64,000 bases of DNA. Source: Propionibacteriaceae bacterium (GTDB taxonomy: Bacteria; Actinomycetota; Actinomycetes; Propionibacteriales; Propionibacteriaceae). Positions 1 to 7,971 of the stretch are shown one piece after another; within the stretch, counting starts at the first letter, position 1; every line of letters starts with the position of its first letter. The notes under the pieces are model-generated. The model saw only the letters and a program-made list of their open reading frames with translations, did not search any database and was not told where the DNA came from. The DNA lies in assembly GCA_017306015.1 (NCBI GenBank), contig JAFKJK010000017.1, positions 1 to 64,000 of the forward strand, in the 5' to 3' direction. A program made the translations under genes and the position numbers.

Positions 1-2
1 GC

Positions 3-590
3 GGTCCTGTGGCGGCGCTGGCCTTTGGTCTTGTCTTGGGCAATATCAGAGAGCTGAAATGGCTGAGAGAGTTGCCAAAATTGCCTGTGGAAAAAGTAGG
101 GCTGACGCATACCGAAAAGACCTTTTTTGCAGCGCTTGTGTTTTTGTTCAAGTCGCTATTTTTTGTCTATGTCGGCATCTCGATGCAGTTTAACTCGCAG
201 TATCTGATGATAGCGGCGGGTGTGCTCACATTGTGGACGATCGTGGTAAGGCTCGTCGTGAGCCGGATTACGCTGGGCACCACTTTGAGTGTACGCGACT
301 CTTCTCTGGTAGCGATAATGGTGCCAAAAGGGCTGGCGGCTGCTGTTTTGGCCTCATTGGTGCTGGAGTCGGGTGTTTCTAATGCGGCGAGCATTCGCGA
401 AGTCGCGTTTGGCGTGATTTTATTCAGTATCTGTACAGTGTCTCTATTGTCGTTTTTGATTGAACGCGGCTATCTGGATGGCTTCTTTGGTTATGCCTTT
501 GGGAGCCACCGGCCTGCTACCGTGGGTGGTGCTGGGGCTGATGGCGAGTTGGCTGCTACCCTGGCTGAGGGTGCAGTGGGTACGGATGCG
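3..590 (+). CDS. Partial Na+/H+ antiporter, CPA1 type (5' end missing)
   Basis: The frame is open from the left edge, so the start lies outside the window. About 165 residues look like the C-terminal half of a cation:proton antiporter: several hydrophobic membrane segments and a segment reading MVPKGLAAAVLAS, which resembles the conserved late helix of CPA1/NhaP-type exchangers. Family role: exchange of Na+ or K+ for H+ across the inner membrane. Recognisable similarity fades near base 510; the frame then runs on into high-GC sequence to a stop at 771-773, which belongs to the neighbouring antisense ROK gene. A hydrophobic stretch in another frame (about 495-600) could mean a frameshift or the start of a following gene. 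Codon use and GC are unlike the rest of the window. Confidence 0.6.
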
Positions 591-591
591 G

Positions 592-1734
592 CTATCGTGG
601 AGCAGCCCAGCGCTGGATCGCGATCACGGCTGCTCCTCGCGCCCAGTCCGACGTGCTGGAGTGCTCGATCACGTAGTCGACGTCGTTGGCGAGTGGTTCC
701 CGATGGGCGTCGATGCCGGCGGCGAGGTCGTGCAGCGCCACGTCCGCCAGCCGGACGGCCTCGCCGGAGATGATCACCCGTTGCGGCATCGCGATGTTGG
801 CGATGGACGCGATCAGCCTGCCCAGCGCCCGGCCCGAACTGGACACCACCCCGGAGGCCACCGGGTTGCCGTCGAGCGCGAGGTTCAGTGCCTCGTCGAA
901 CTCGACCGGCCGGCCCAGGCCGGCGGAGACGTTCGCCGCGATCGCCCAGTCCGACAGCATGGCCGCCGCGCAGCCGATGTGGCCTTGGGGGCACCGCGGT
1001 CCGTTGGAATCGAGCTGGATGTGACCGAGGAGGCCGACGCCGTAGTCCGGGCTGTGAACCCGAGCCCCGTTGCTGACCAGCCCGTAGCCGACGCCGGCGC
1101 CGATCGTGACGAGGGCGAACGAGTCCAGCCCGTGACCCGCACCGAACCAGCGTTCCGCCTCGGTCAGGCCGGCGACGTCGTTGGCGATGGCCGTCGGCAC
1201 CCCGGTTCGCGCCGTCACCAGGTCGCCGAGCGGGACGCCGTGCCAGCCCAGGAACGGCGCGTGCTGCACCGTGTCGTCCTCGGTGACATTGCCGCCGAGC
1301 CCGACCCCGATGCCCGCGATCGACTCGCCGCCGGCCAGTTCGGCGGTCAGCTCTGCCACCCGATCGACCACCGCCTCCGGGTCACGGCCCAGGAGCGGGA
1401 GCTGCGCGGACGCGCTGACGTTGGCGGAGAAGTCCACCAGGACACCCGCGACGGCGTCGGCGGTGAGCTTGATGCCCACGAAGCGCCGGGTCTCGGTGAC
1501 GAAGGACAGCGGCTTGGACGGGCGTCCGAGCTTGCCGGTGCGGGGCTCCTCGTCCGCCTCCCGGATCAGCCCCGCCTTGAGCAATGGCGCGACGAGACGG
1601 GTCACCGTGCTGGCGGTCAGGCCGTGGCGCCGCGCCAGGTCGGCCCGTGAGATCGGACCGTCGAGGAGGAGGTCGACGACGACCTGGAGCTCCAGCCCCT
1701 CCAGGTGGAGCTTGTGCCCGGCTCCCTGTGCCAT
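592..1734 (-). CDS. ROK family transcriptional regulator
   Basis: A sugar-responsive repressor of the NagC/XylR (ROK) type, about 380 residues. An N-terminal winged helix (ISRADLARRHGLTASTVTRLV) precedes an actin-like ROK domain with the glycine-rich segment GAGVGYGLV. The start chosen is ATG at 1734, preceded by AGGAGGGT eight bases away; a longer in-frame start at 1773 has no such site. The zinc-binding loop is altered: where most ROK proteins read CxCGxxGC, this one reads CPQGHIGC, so one cysteine is Gln. It is divergent from the sugar importer at 1939 and probably controls it and itself, since a TAACTCT motif lies in its own promoter region. The stop codon falls within a few bases of the composition break near 590. 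Confidence 0.88.
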   Translation of the reverse strand: MAQGAGHKLHLEGLELQVVVDLLLDGPISRADLARRHGLTASTVTRLVAPLLKAGLIREADEEPRTGKLGRPSKPLSFVTETRRFVGIKLTADAVAGVLVDFSANVSASAQLPLLGRDPEAVVDRVAELTAELAGGESIAGIGVGLGGNVTEDDTVQHAPFLGWHGVPLGDLVTARTGVPTAIANDVAGLTEAERWFGAGHGLDSFALVTIGAGVGYGLVSNGARVHSPDYGVGLLGHIQLDSNGPRCPQGHIGCAAAMLSDWAIAANVSAGLGRPVEFDEALNLALDGNPVASGVVSSSGRALGRLIASIANIAMPQRVIISGEAVRLADVALHDLAAGIDAHREPLANDVDYVIEHSSTSDWARGAAVIAIQRWAAPR

Positions 1735-1757
1735 CTCAACACCCTCCTGCCGCCCGA

Positions 1758-1786
1758 ATGTTACCGAGCGCAACTAACTCTGACAC
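1758..1786 (-). promoter_or_regulatory. Probable promoter and autoregulatory operator of the ROK gene
   Basis: On the minus strand a -10-like TAACAT (1763-1758) lies 17 bases from a weak -35-like GTGTCA (1786-1781). The + strand reads CAACTAACTCTGAC at 1771-1784, sharing TAACTC with the motif before other carbohydrate genes in the window. The motif sits between -35 and -10, where a repressor would block polymerase. The -35 is poor, so the promoter call is tentative. Confidence 0.4.
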
Positions 1787-1851
1787 GCCGGGCCGGTCCC
1801 TGTGCGTAGCTCTCCGTCAAGCGGTGCACAGCATCGTACCTTTTGTTGCTA

Positions 1852-1890
1852 TTGACGTCTACTTACTTGCGTCGCTACATTAACTCCGTC
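1852..1890 (+). promoter_or_regulatory. Promoter with overlapping candidate operator, isomalto-oligosaccharide operon
   Basis: TTGACG (1852-1857), a 17-base spacer and CTACAT (1875-1880) form a good sigma-70-like promoter. Directly after the -10, over the expected transcription start, is ATTAACTCCGTC (1879-1890), the motif shared with other sugar promoters in this window. It is therefore probably the binding site of a ROK repressor. Confidence 0.55.
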
Positions 1891-1938
1891 GGCAGGTAGC
1901 CGGCTTGAGGCACCGTGGTGCCAGACGAAGGAGCAGTC

Positions 1939-3222
1939 ATGAAACGACGTCGTCTCGTGCACGCGCTCGGCGTCGCCTTGATCCTGGGGGCTTTCTCAGC
2001 CTGCGCGCAGAGTGGCGCAGCCGGGACTCCCGGGGCGACGGCGACTACCCCTGCAGGCGTGACAACCATCACCTACTGGCACACCTACTCCGCGGACTCC
2101 CCGGAGGTCGGCACCCTGGAGAACGAGGTGATCCCGGCCTTCGAGAAGGCCAACCCCGGCATCAAGGTCAAGGCCGTCACGATCCCGTACAACGACATGC
2201 ACCAGAAGCTGATCACGGGAGTGGCCGGCGGCGAGTTGCCGGACGTGGTCCGCGCGGACATCATCTGGGTTCCCGAGCTCGCCAACCTCGGCGTCCTCGA
2301 ACCCCTGGACACCGCGATGCCCGACTTCGGCACGTTCAAGGACGCGGTGTACCCCGGCCCGCTCGCGACCAACGCCTGGCAGGGTCACTACTTCGGCCTC
2401 CCGCTGGACACCAACACCCTCGTCCAGCTGTACAACCCGAAGGTGCTGAAGTCGGTCGGCGCCGCGGCCCCGGCCAGCATGGACGACCTGAAGGCCCTCG
2501 CCGACAAGCTCGTCAAGGACGGCAAGTACGCGTACGCCGACAACGACCTCTCCGGCTGGAACACGCTGCCGTTCATCTGGTCGTTCGGCGGGGACATCAC
2601 CGACCCGGACGTGACCAAGGCGTCCGGCTACGTCAACTCCGACGCGACGGTCAACGCGATCACGTTCCTCTACCAGCTGTACAAGCAGGGCGCGATCCCG
2701 AAGTTCATCACCCAGTCCGGCGCCACCCAGACCAACGACGGCTTCGCCAAGGGCCAGTACGCCACGATCCTCGGCGGTCCCTGGATGTACCCGATCCTGG
2801 CCGGCAGCCACCCCGACTTCGCCTTCCAGGCCGCCAAGGTTCCCGCCGGCACCGCCGGCTCGATCTCGGTCGTCGGCGGCGAGAACATCGTGATGACCTC
2901 GGCGTCGACGCACAAGGACGCCGCCCTGGCGTTCGTGCGCTACCTGATGTCGGAGGACGCACAGACGACCTTCGCGAAGGTCGGCCAGTTCTCGGTCCTG
3001 AAGTCGCTGGGTGACAAGATGACCAGCATCCAGCCCTACTACCAGACCTATGTGGAACAGATGGCCAGTGCGCGACCCCGTCCGGCCACCCCGGCGTGGA
3101 CGGAGATCGACGCCAAGATGAAGTCCGCGCTGCAGGAGGCGTTCCTCGGCAACGGCGACATCAAGGGCGCTCTCGACAAGCTGGCGCCCGAGCTCGACGC
3201 CCTGCTGGCCAAGTACAACTAG
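1939..3222 (+). CDS. Sugar ABC transporter substrate-binding lipoprotein
   Basis: A 427-residue family 1 (MalE-like) solute-binding protein. It begins with a lipoprotein signal (MKRRRLVHALGVALILGAF) ending in a lipobox-like FSAC, so it should be anchored outside the membrane. The mature part has typical sugar-binding elements such as ITYWHTYS near the start, LPLDTNTLVQLYNP in the middle and GGENIVMTSASTHKDAA toward the end. ATG 1939 is preferred over GTG 1915 because GAAGGAG sits six bases upstream. It is the first gene of an operon with two permeases, a GH66 and two GH13 enzymes, so the ligand is probably an alpha-glucan oligosaccharide such as isomalto-oligosaccharide; that specificity is inferred from context. 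Confidence 0.9.
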   Translation: MKRRRLVHALGVALILGAFSACAQSGAAGTPGATATTPAGVTTITYWHTYSADSPEVGTLENEVIPAFEKANPGIKVKAVTIPYNDMHQKLITGVAGGELPDVVRADIIWVPELANLGVLEPLDTAMPDFGTFKDAVYPGPLATNAWQGHYFGLPLDTNTLVQLYNPKVLKSVGAAAPASMDDLKALADKLVKDGKYAYADNDLSGWNTLPFIWSFGGDITDPDVTKASGYVNSDATVNAITFLYQLYKQGAIPKFITQSGATQTNDGFAKGQYATILGGPWMYPILAGSHPDFAFQAAKVPAGTAGSISVVGGENIVMTSASTHKDAALAFVRYLMSEDAQTTFAKVGQFSVLKSLGDKMTSIQPYYQTYVEQMASARPRPATPAWTEIDAKMKSALQEAFLGNGDIKGALDKLAPELDALLAKYN

Positions 3223-3234
3223 GCCGCCCACCCC

Positions 3235-4173
3235 GTGATGCTCGACACCCAGGTGACCGCCACGAGACTGCCGGCACGGCGACGCCCCCGGCGCTCGTGG
3301 CGGTCACCTGCCTACGCCTTCCTCCTGCCGGGGTTCGCCGTCTTCACCCTGGTCATGGTCTATCCGACGGCCCAGGCCCTGCTGATCAGCCTGCAGCGGT
3401 GGAGCGTCTCGCCGTACCAGCCCAGCAAGTTCATCGGCCTGGCCAACTACGCCACGGCGATGCGCGACCCCATCTTCTGGCGGTCCCTGGCCAACGCCGG
3501 CGTCTACGCGGGGGTGACCGTCCCGGGGCAGCTGATCCTCGGGCTGCTCTGCGCCGTGGCGCTCAAGGCGGCCATCCCCGGACGGACGGCCTTCCGGATC
3601 ATGGTCTACATCCCGGTGATCACCAGCTGGGTCGTGGTGTCGATCCTGTTCAAGTACCTCTTCCAGACCGACGGCGGCCTGGTCAACTTCCTGCTCCACG
3701 ACGTCGCCGCCGTTGTGCCGGCCAACATCGACTGGCTGAACTCCCGGTGGCTCGCGATGGCCGCCATCTGCGCGCTCGGGGTCTGGAAGGGCGTCGGGTG
3801 GACCATGCTGATCTTCCTGGCCGCGCTGCAGGCCGTCCCCGACTCGCTCTACGAGGCCGCCGCGGTGGACGGGGCCGGCTCGGCGAAGCAGTTCTGGCAC
3901 GTCACCCTGCCCTCGATCCGGCGCACCATGGTGTTCGTCATGATCATGCTGGTCATCGGCGCCTTCAACGTGTTCATCTCCGTCTCGCTGATGACCGACG
4001 GCGGCCCGGCCGACCAGACCCAGGTGCCGCTGACCTACCTCTACCGACAGGCGTTCGACTTCCTCGACTTCGGCTACGGCTCGGCGATCGCCTTCATGCT
4101 GACCGCCGTCATCGTCGCGTTCTCGGCGCTGCAGTTCCGCTTCCAGGGAGCGGACGAGGAGTCGGCGGCATGA
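3235..4173 (+). CDS. Sugar ABC transporter permease, MalF type
   Basis: A 312-residue inner-membrane permease with about six predicted membrane segments after a basic N-terminus (RLPARRRPRRSW). The EAA loop that contacts the ATPase reads EAAAVDGAG, followed by the usual FWHVTLP. It starts 12 bases after the binding-protein stop, at GTG 3235 or ATG 3238, and its end overlaps the next permease by ATGA, so the two are translationally coupled. With the following gene it forms the heterodimeric channel for the sugar bound by the 1939 lipoprotein. No ATPase gene is in the operon. Confidence 0.92.
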   Translation: MMLDTQVTATRLPARRRPRRSWRSPAYAFLLPGFAVFTLVMVYPTAQALLISLQRWSVSPYQPSKFIGLANYATAMRDPIFWRSLANAGVYAGVTVPGQLILGLLCAVALKAAIPGRTAFRIMVYIPVITSWVVVSILFKYLFQTDGGLVNFLLHDVAAVVPANIDWLNSRWLAMAAICALGVWKGVGWTMLIFLAALQAVPDSLYEAAAVDGAGSAKQFWHVTLPSIRRTMVFVMIMLVIGAFNVFISVSLMTDGGPADQTQVPLTYLYRQAFDFLDFGYGSAIAFMLTAVIVAFSALQFRFQGADEESAA

Positions 4174-5024
4174 CCAGGACCTCCCCGAGCAAGCGGCGCC
4201 GGCAACGGCTGGTGCTGACCACCCGATTCGTCGTGCTGTCGCTCGCGTCCCTGCTGTCGATCGGGCCGCTGGTCTACATGGCGCTGATCTCGTTCAAGGA
4301 GAACGCCTACTCCCTGACCGGGCCGGCCGACCTCACCTCGGGCACCTACTCTCTGGCCAACTACGCCCAGGCGTGGACGGCCGGCGGGCTGGGGGTGAGC
4401 TTCCTCAACTCGCTGGGGGTGGCGCTGCTGACGATGGTCGCGGTGGTCCTGCTCGGCTCGATGATGGCCTACGCGTTCGCCCGCTTCGACTTCCCCGGAC
4501 GGCGGATCGCCTTCGCCCTGATCGTCTTCGAGCTCATGGTGCCGGCGATCATGCTGGTGATCCCGCAGTTCGTGCTGGCGAAGTCGCTGCACCTCCTCGA
4601 CAACCGGATGGGCCTGCTGCTGATCTACATCGGCACCAACCTGGCGTTCAACACCTTCCTGCTCTACGGCTTCTTCCGCGGCATCCCGGCCGAACTCGAC
4701 GAGGCCATGCGCATCGACGGCGCCGGGGCGTGGCGGCGGTACTGGCAGCTCGCCCTGCCCCTCGCGCGGCCGGCCCTGGCCACGGCGGCGATCTTCTCGT
4801 TCCTGGGCTCGTGGGACGAGTACGTCTGGGCGATGACCATCATCACCGACCCGACGAAGCGGACGCTGCCGCTGGCGATCGCGCTGTTCTCCGGCGCCCA
4901 CGCCACCAACTGGGGACTGACCTTTGCCGCCTCGGTCATCGCGCTGGTCCCCGTCCTGGTCGTCTTCTTCCTCTTCCAGCGCCAGCTGGTCGGCGGCATC
5001 ACGGCAGGAGCACTGAAGTCATGA
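4170..5024 (+). CDS. Sugar ABC transporter permease, MalG type
   Basis: A 284-residue permease of the binding-protein-dependent superfamily, with six predicted membrane helices and the EAA loop EAMRIDGAG. The start ATG 4170 overlaps the stop of the MalF-type gene; its own stop overlaps the ATG of the GH66 gene. It pairs with the 3235 product to carry an oligosaccharide into the cytoplasm, where the downstream glucosidases lacking signal peptides would act. An MsmK/MalK-like ATPase must be supplied from elsewhere. Confidence 0.92.
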   Translation: MTRTSPSKRRRQRLVLTTRFVVLSLASLLSIGPLVYMALISFKENAYSLTGPADLTSGTYSLANYAQAWTAGGLGVSFLNSLGVALLTMVAVVLLGSMMAYAFARFDFPGRRIAFALIVFELMVPAIMLVIPQFVLAKSLHLLDNRMGLLLIYIGTNLAFNTFLLYGFFRGIPAELDEAMRIDGAGAWRRYWQLALPLARPALATAAIFSFLGSWDEYVWAMTIITDPTKRTLPLAIALFSGAHATNWGLTFAASVIALVPVLVVFFLFQRQLVGGITAGALKS

Positions 5025-6592
5025 TCCTTCCCGACAAGGCGGTCTACCTGCCGAACACGACCGTCCGGCTCTCGCTGACCGAACCGGCGCCCGGCGGCGC
5101 ATCGCTCCGGGTGTCGCGGCTGGACCAGGTCGTCCGCTCGCTCCCGGCCACCGGCGGGGTCGTCGCGATCGACGGTCTCCCCGAAGGCGGCTACGGCGTC
5201 GACCTCCTCGCTGCGGACGGAGGGACGCTGGCCTCCACAGCGCTCGACGTCCGTTCCGAGCCGTTGGCCCGGCCGCGCTACGGCTTCCAGACCGATCACT
5301 CCTCGGCGGCCGACTTCGCCGCCACCACCCGCCTGGTCCGCCGGCTGCACCTGAATGCGATCCAGTTCTACGACTGGGCGTGGCGGCACAGCCAACTGCT
5401 CGGCCCCGACCGCTACCAGGACCCGCTCGGCAACGAGGTGGACCTGCCGAGCGTGCGCGGCCGGATCGAGGATCTCCGCGCGCTCGGCTGCGACGCGTTC
5501 GGCTACGTCGCCGTCTACGGGATCTCCCGGGACGACCAGTACCGGCTGCGCGACCTGCAGCTCTTCGACGCCGACGGCCGGCCGTACGGCTTCGGGGACG
5601 GCTTCCTGACGATCGCGGACCCGTCCAACCCCGTCTGGGCGCAGCTCCTGCTGGACGGCATCGACGAGGCCGCGGCCCGGGTCGGTTTCGGCTGCTTCCA
5701 CCTCGACCAGTACGGCTGGCCGAAGCGGGCGCTGCGCAGCGACGGCACCCTCACCGACCTGGCCGCAACCCTGCCGGCGCTCGTCGACCAGGTGATCGAC
5801 CGCGGCCACCGGGTCATCTTCAACAACGTCAATGGATTCCCGCTGGCCGCCTCCGCCCGGTGCCGGCAGGTCGCCCTGTACAGCGAGGTCTGGCCGCCGC
5901 GGACCACGCTGGCCGACCTCGCCGACCTCGTCCGGGAGTCCCGGGCGGCGAGCCGACTGCCCGTCATCGTGGCCGCCTACCCGTCCTGTTTCGGGACCGA
6001 GCCGAGGGAGCGGGCCGAGGCCGCCCTGCGGCTGATCATGGCCACCGTGTTCAGTTCCGGCGCCAGCCACCTCTGCGCCGGCGGGGACGGCCGGCTGCTG
6101 ATCGACCCCTACTACCCCCGCAACCACCCCGCGGACCCGGCCACGATCGACCTGCTGGCCGACTGGTACAGCTTCCTCGTCCGCTACGGCGACCTGCTGC
6201 TGCCGCCCGAGGTGACCGACATCACCGGCTCCCACTACGGCGACTACAACGGAGACGTCATCGTCCCCGGCACCGAGCCGCGTCCGACTCCCGGGACGGT
6301 CTGGGCCCGGGTGATGTCGGCACCGACCGGCACGGTGATCCACCTGATCAACCTCAGCGGGCAGGGCGAACTCGACTGGGACCGCGGCCGCGAGCCCGTC
6401 CCGCCCGTGTCGGGGCTGTCGCTGCGACTGCGCCGGGTCACCGCCGAACCCGCCCGCGTCCTGGTCGCCGACCCCGATCGCCCCGGCCCGATGCGTCCCG
6501 TCGACGGCGTCATCGACGGCGAGCACCAGGTGCACGAGCTGCCGCCACTGGGCGCCTGGCAGCTGGTCTACATCCCCCATCCGGAAGGCTGA
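5021..6592 (+). CDS. Glycoside hydrolase family 66, dextranase-like
   Basis: A 523-residue protein that I place in GH66 (dextranase / cycloisomaltooligosaccharide glucanotransferase). After a short N-terminal beta domain comes the characteristic segment LHLNAIQFYDWAWRHSQLL. The expected nucleophile is Asp229 in FHLDQYGW and the acid/base Glu289 in YSEVWPP; the 60-residue gap is near the roughly 70 seen in known GH66 enzymes. It is shorter than secreted dextranases, lacks a signal peptide and has no C-terminal binding module, so it probably cleaves imported alpha-1,6-glucan oligosaccharides in the cytoplasm. It is coupled (ATGA) to the permease before it and followed by two GH13 genes. Whether it hydrolyses or makes cyclic products cannot be told from sequence alone. 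Confidence 0.82.
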   Translation: MILPDKAVYLPNTTVRLSLTEPAPGGASLRVSRLDQVVRSLPATGGVVAIDGLPEGGYGVDLLAADGGTLASTALDVRSEPLARPRYGFQTDHSSAADFAATTRLVRRLHLNAIQFYDWAWRHSQLLGPDRYQDPLGNEVDLPSVRGRIEDLRALGCDAFGYVAVYGISRDDQYRLRDLQLFDADGRPYGFGDGFLTIADPSNPVWAQLLLDGIDEAAARVGFGCFHLDQYGWPKRALRSDGTLTDLAATLPALVDQVIDRGHRVIFNNVNGFPLAASARCRQVALYSEVWPPRTTLADLADLVRESRAASRLPVIVAAYPSCFGTEPRERAEAALRLIMATVFSSGASHLCAGGDGRLLIDPYYPRNHPADPATIDLLADWYSFLVRYGDLLLPPEVTDITGSHYGDYNGDVIVPGTEPRPTPGTVWARVMSAPTGTVIHLINLSGQGELDWDRGREPVPPVSGLSLRLRRVTAEPARVLVADPDRPGPMRPVDGVIDGEHQVHELPPLGAWQLVYIPHPEG

Positions 6593-6594
6593 GC

Positions 6595-7971
6595 ATGACC
6601 CATCCCGAGCAGCCCGGCTGGTTGCGTGACGCCGTCTTCTACCAGGTCTTCCCGGACCGTTTCCGCAACGCGAACCCCGCCATCGACCCCGAGGGGGTCA
6701 CCGCATGGGACGCCCCGCCGACGCGGGCCAGCTTCTTCGGTGGCGACCTCGCCGGGATCACCGAGGGACTGGACCACGTCCAGAGCCTGGGCGCCAACAC
6801 GCTCTACCTGACCCCGATCTTCGAGGCCGACACGCCGCACCGCTACGACACCGCCGACTACCTGCGGATCGACCATCGCCTGGGCAGCCTGGACGACTTC
6901 CGCACCCTCGTCCGCCAGGTACACGAACGCGGCATGCGGATCGTGCTGGACGGCGTGTTCAACCACACCGGGGAGGGCCACTGGGCGTTCCGCCACGTCT
7001 ACGCCCACGGCGAGCGCTCGCCGTACGCCGACTGGTACTCCGTTCAAGAGCACCCAATCGTCCGCGACCCGCGTCCGAACTACGCCGCGTTCGCCGCGTG
7101 CCCGTATCTGCCCCAGCTGAACCACGCCAACCCGGCCGTGCAGGAGCACGTCCGGGAGGTCGCCCTGCGCTGGCTGGGCGAGGGTATCGACGGCTGGCGG
7201 CTGGACGTCCCGTTCGAGGTCCCCTCGCAGTTCTGGACGCAGTTCCGGGCGTGGGTGCGGGACGCCCACCCCGGCGCCTACATCTGCGGGGAGGTCTGGG
7301 AGCTGGCGACCGAATACCTCCAGGGGGACATGTTCGACGGCACGATGAACTACCCGCTGCGGACGGCGATCCTGCGGTTCGCGTCCGGGGCATCGACGTC
7401 CGCCGGCTTCGGCGACGAGCTGCGGGCCTACCTGGACGCCACCCCGGCCTGGGCGCGTCCCGGGATGATGAACCTCGTCGGCTCCCACGACACCGCCAGG
7501 CTGCGCCGGACACTCGGCGACGACGACTTCGCGATCCGGGTGGCGGTCGCTCTCCAGCTCACCTCGGAAGGCGCGCCGATGATCTACTACGGCGACGAGG
7601 TCGGATTGGACGGCGGTGACGACCCCGACAACCGGCGCACGATGAGCTGGGAGCCGGCCACCTGGGACCAGGACCTGCTCGCCTTCCACCGGCGGCTGCT
7701 GCGCCTGCGGGCCGAGACCCCCTCGTTGACCGGGCCCGGTGACGCCGTCGTCGCCTCCGCCGACGACCTGCTGGTCCGACGCCGCGGGGGTCCGGGTGAG
7801 GCGAGCTACCTGCTGATCAACCGAGGGCCGGCCGAGACGCACCACCGGATCGAGGGGTTCGTCGCCTCAACGGCGGTCGACCTGGGCAGCGGAGAGCCGG
7901 TCCCGTGGAGCGACGAGCTCGCCGTCCCCGGACGCTCGATCCTGCTGCTGACCGGCACCGTCCATGGCTGA
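6595..7971 (+). CDS. GH13 alpha-glucan hydrolase, neopullulanase/cyclomaltodextrinase-like
   Basis: A 458-residue GH13 (alpha-amylase clan) enzyme. It opens directly with the barrel (DAVFYQVFPDRF), so the N-terminal domain of classical cyclomaltodextrinases is absent. Catalytic residues are visible: nucleophile Asp204 in GWRLDVPF, acid/base Glu233 in CGEVWE, and transition-state Asp299 in GSHDTAR. LDGVFNHTG is conserved region I. There is no signal peptide, so it is cytoplasmic. The gene begins two bases after the GH66 stop and overlaps the next GH13 gene by eight bases. Likely job: opening or trimming imported linear or cyclic alpha-glucans. The exact bond specificity is uncertain. Confidence 0.85.
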   Translation: MTHPEQPGWLRDAVFYQVFPDRFRNANPAIDPEGVTAWDAPPTRASFFGGDLAGITEGLDHVQSLGANTLYLTPIFEADTPHRYDTADYLRIDHRLGSLDDFRTLVRQVHERGMRIVLDGVFNHTGEGHWAFRHVYAHGERSPYADWYSVQEHPIVRDPRPNYAAFAACPYLPQLNHANPAVQEHVREVALRWLGEGIDGWRLDVPFEVPSQFWTQFRAWVRDAHPGAYICGEVWELATEYLQGDMFDGTMNYPLRTAILRFASGASTSAGFGDELRAYLDATPAWARPGMMNLVGSHDTARLRRTLGDDDFAIRVAVALQLTSEGAPMIYYGDEVGLDGGDDPDNRRTMSWEPATWDQDLLAFHRRLLRLRAETPSLTGPGDAVVASADDLLVRRRGGPGEASYLLINRGPAETHHRIEGFVASTAVDLGSGEPVPWSDELAVPGRSILLLTGTVHG

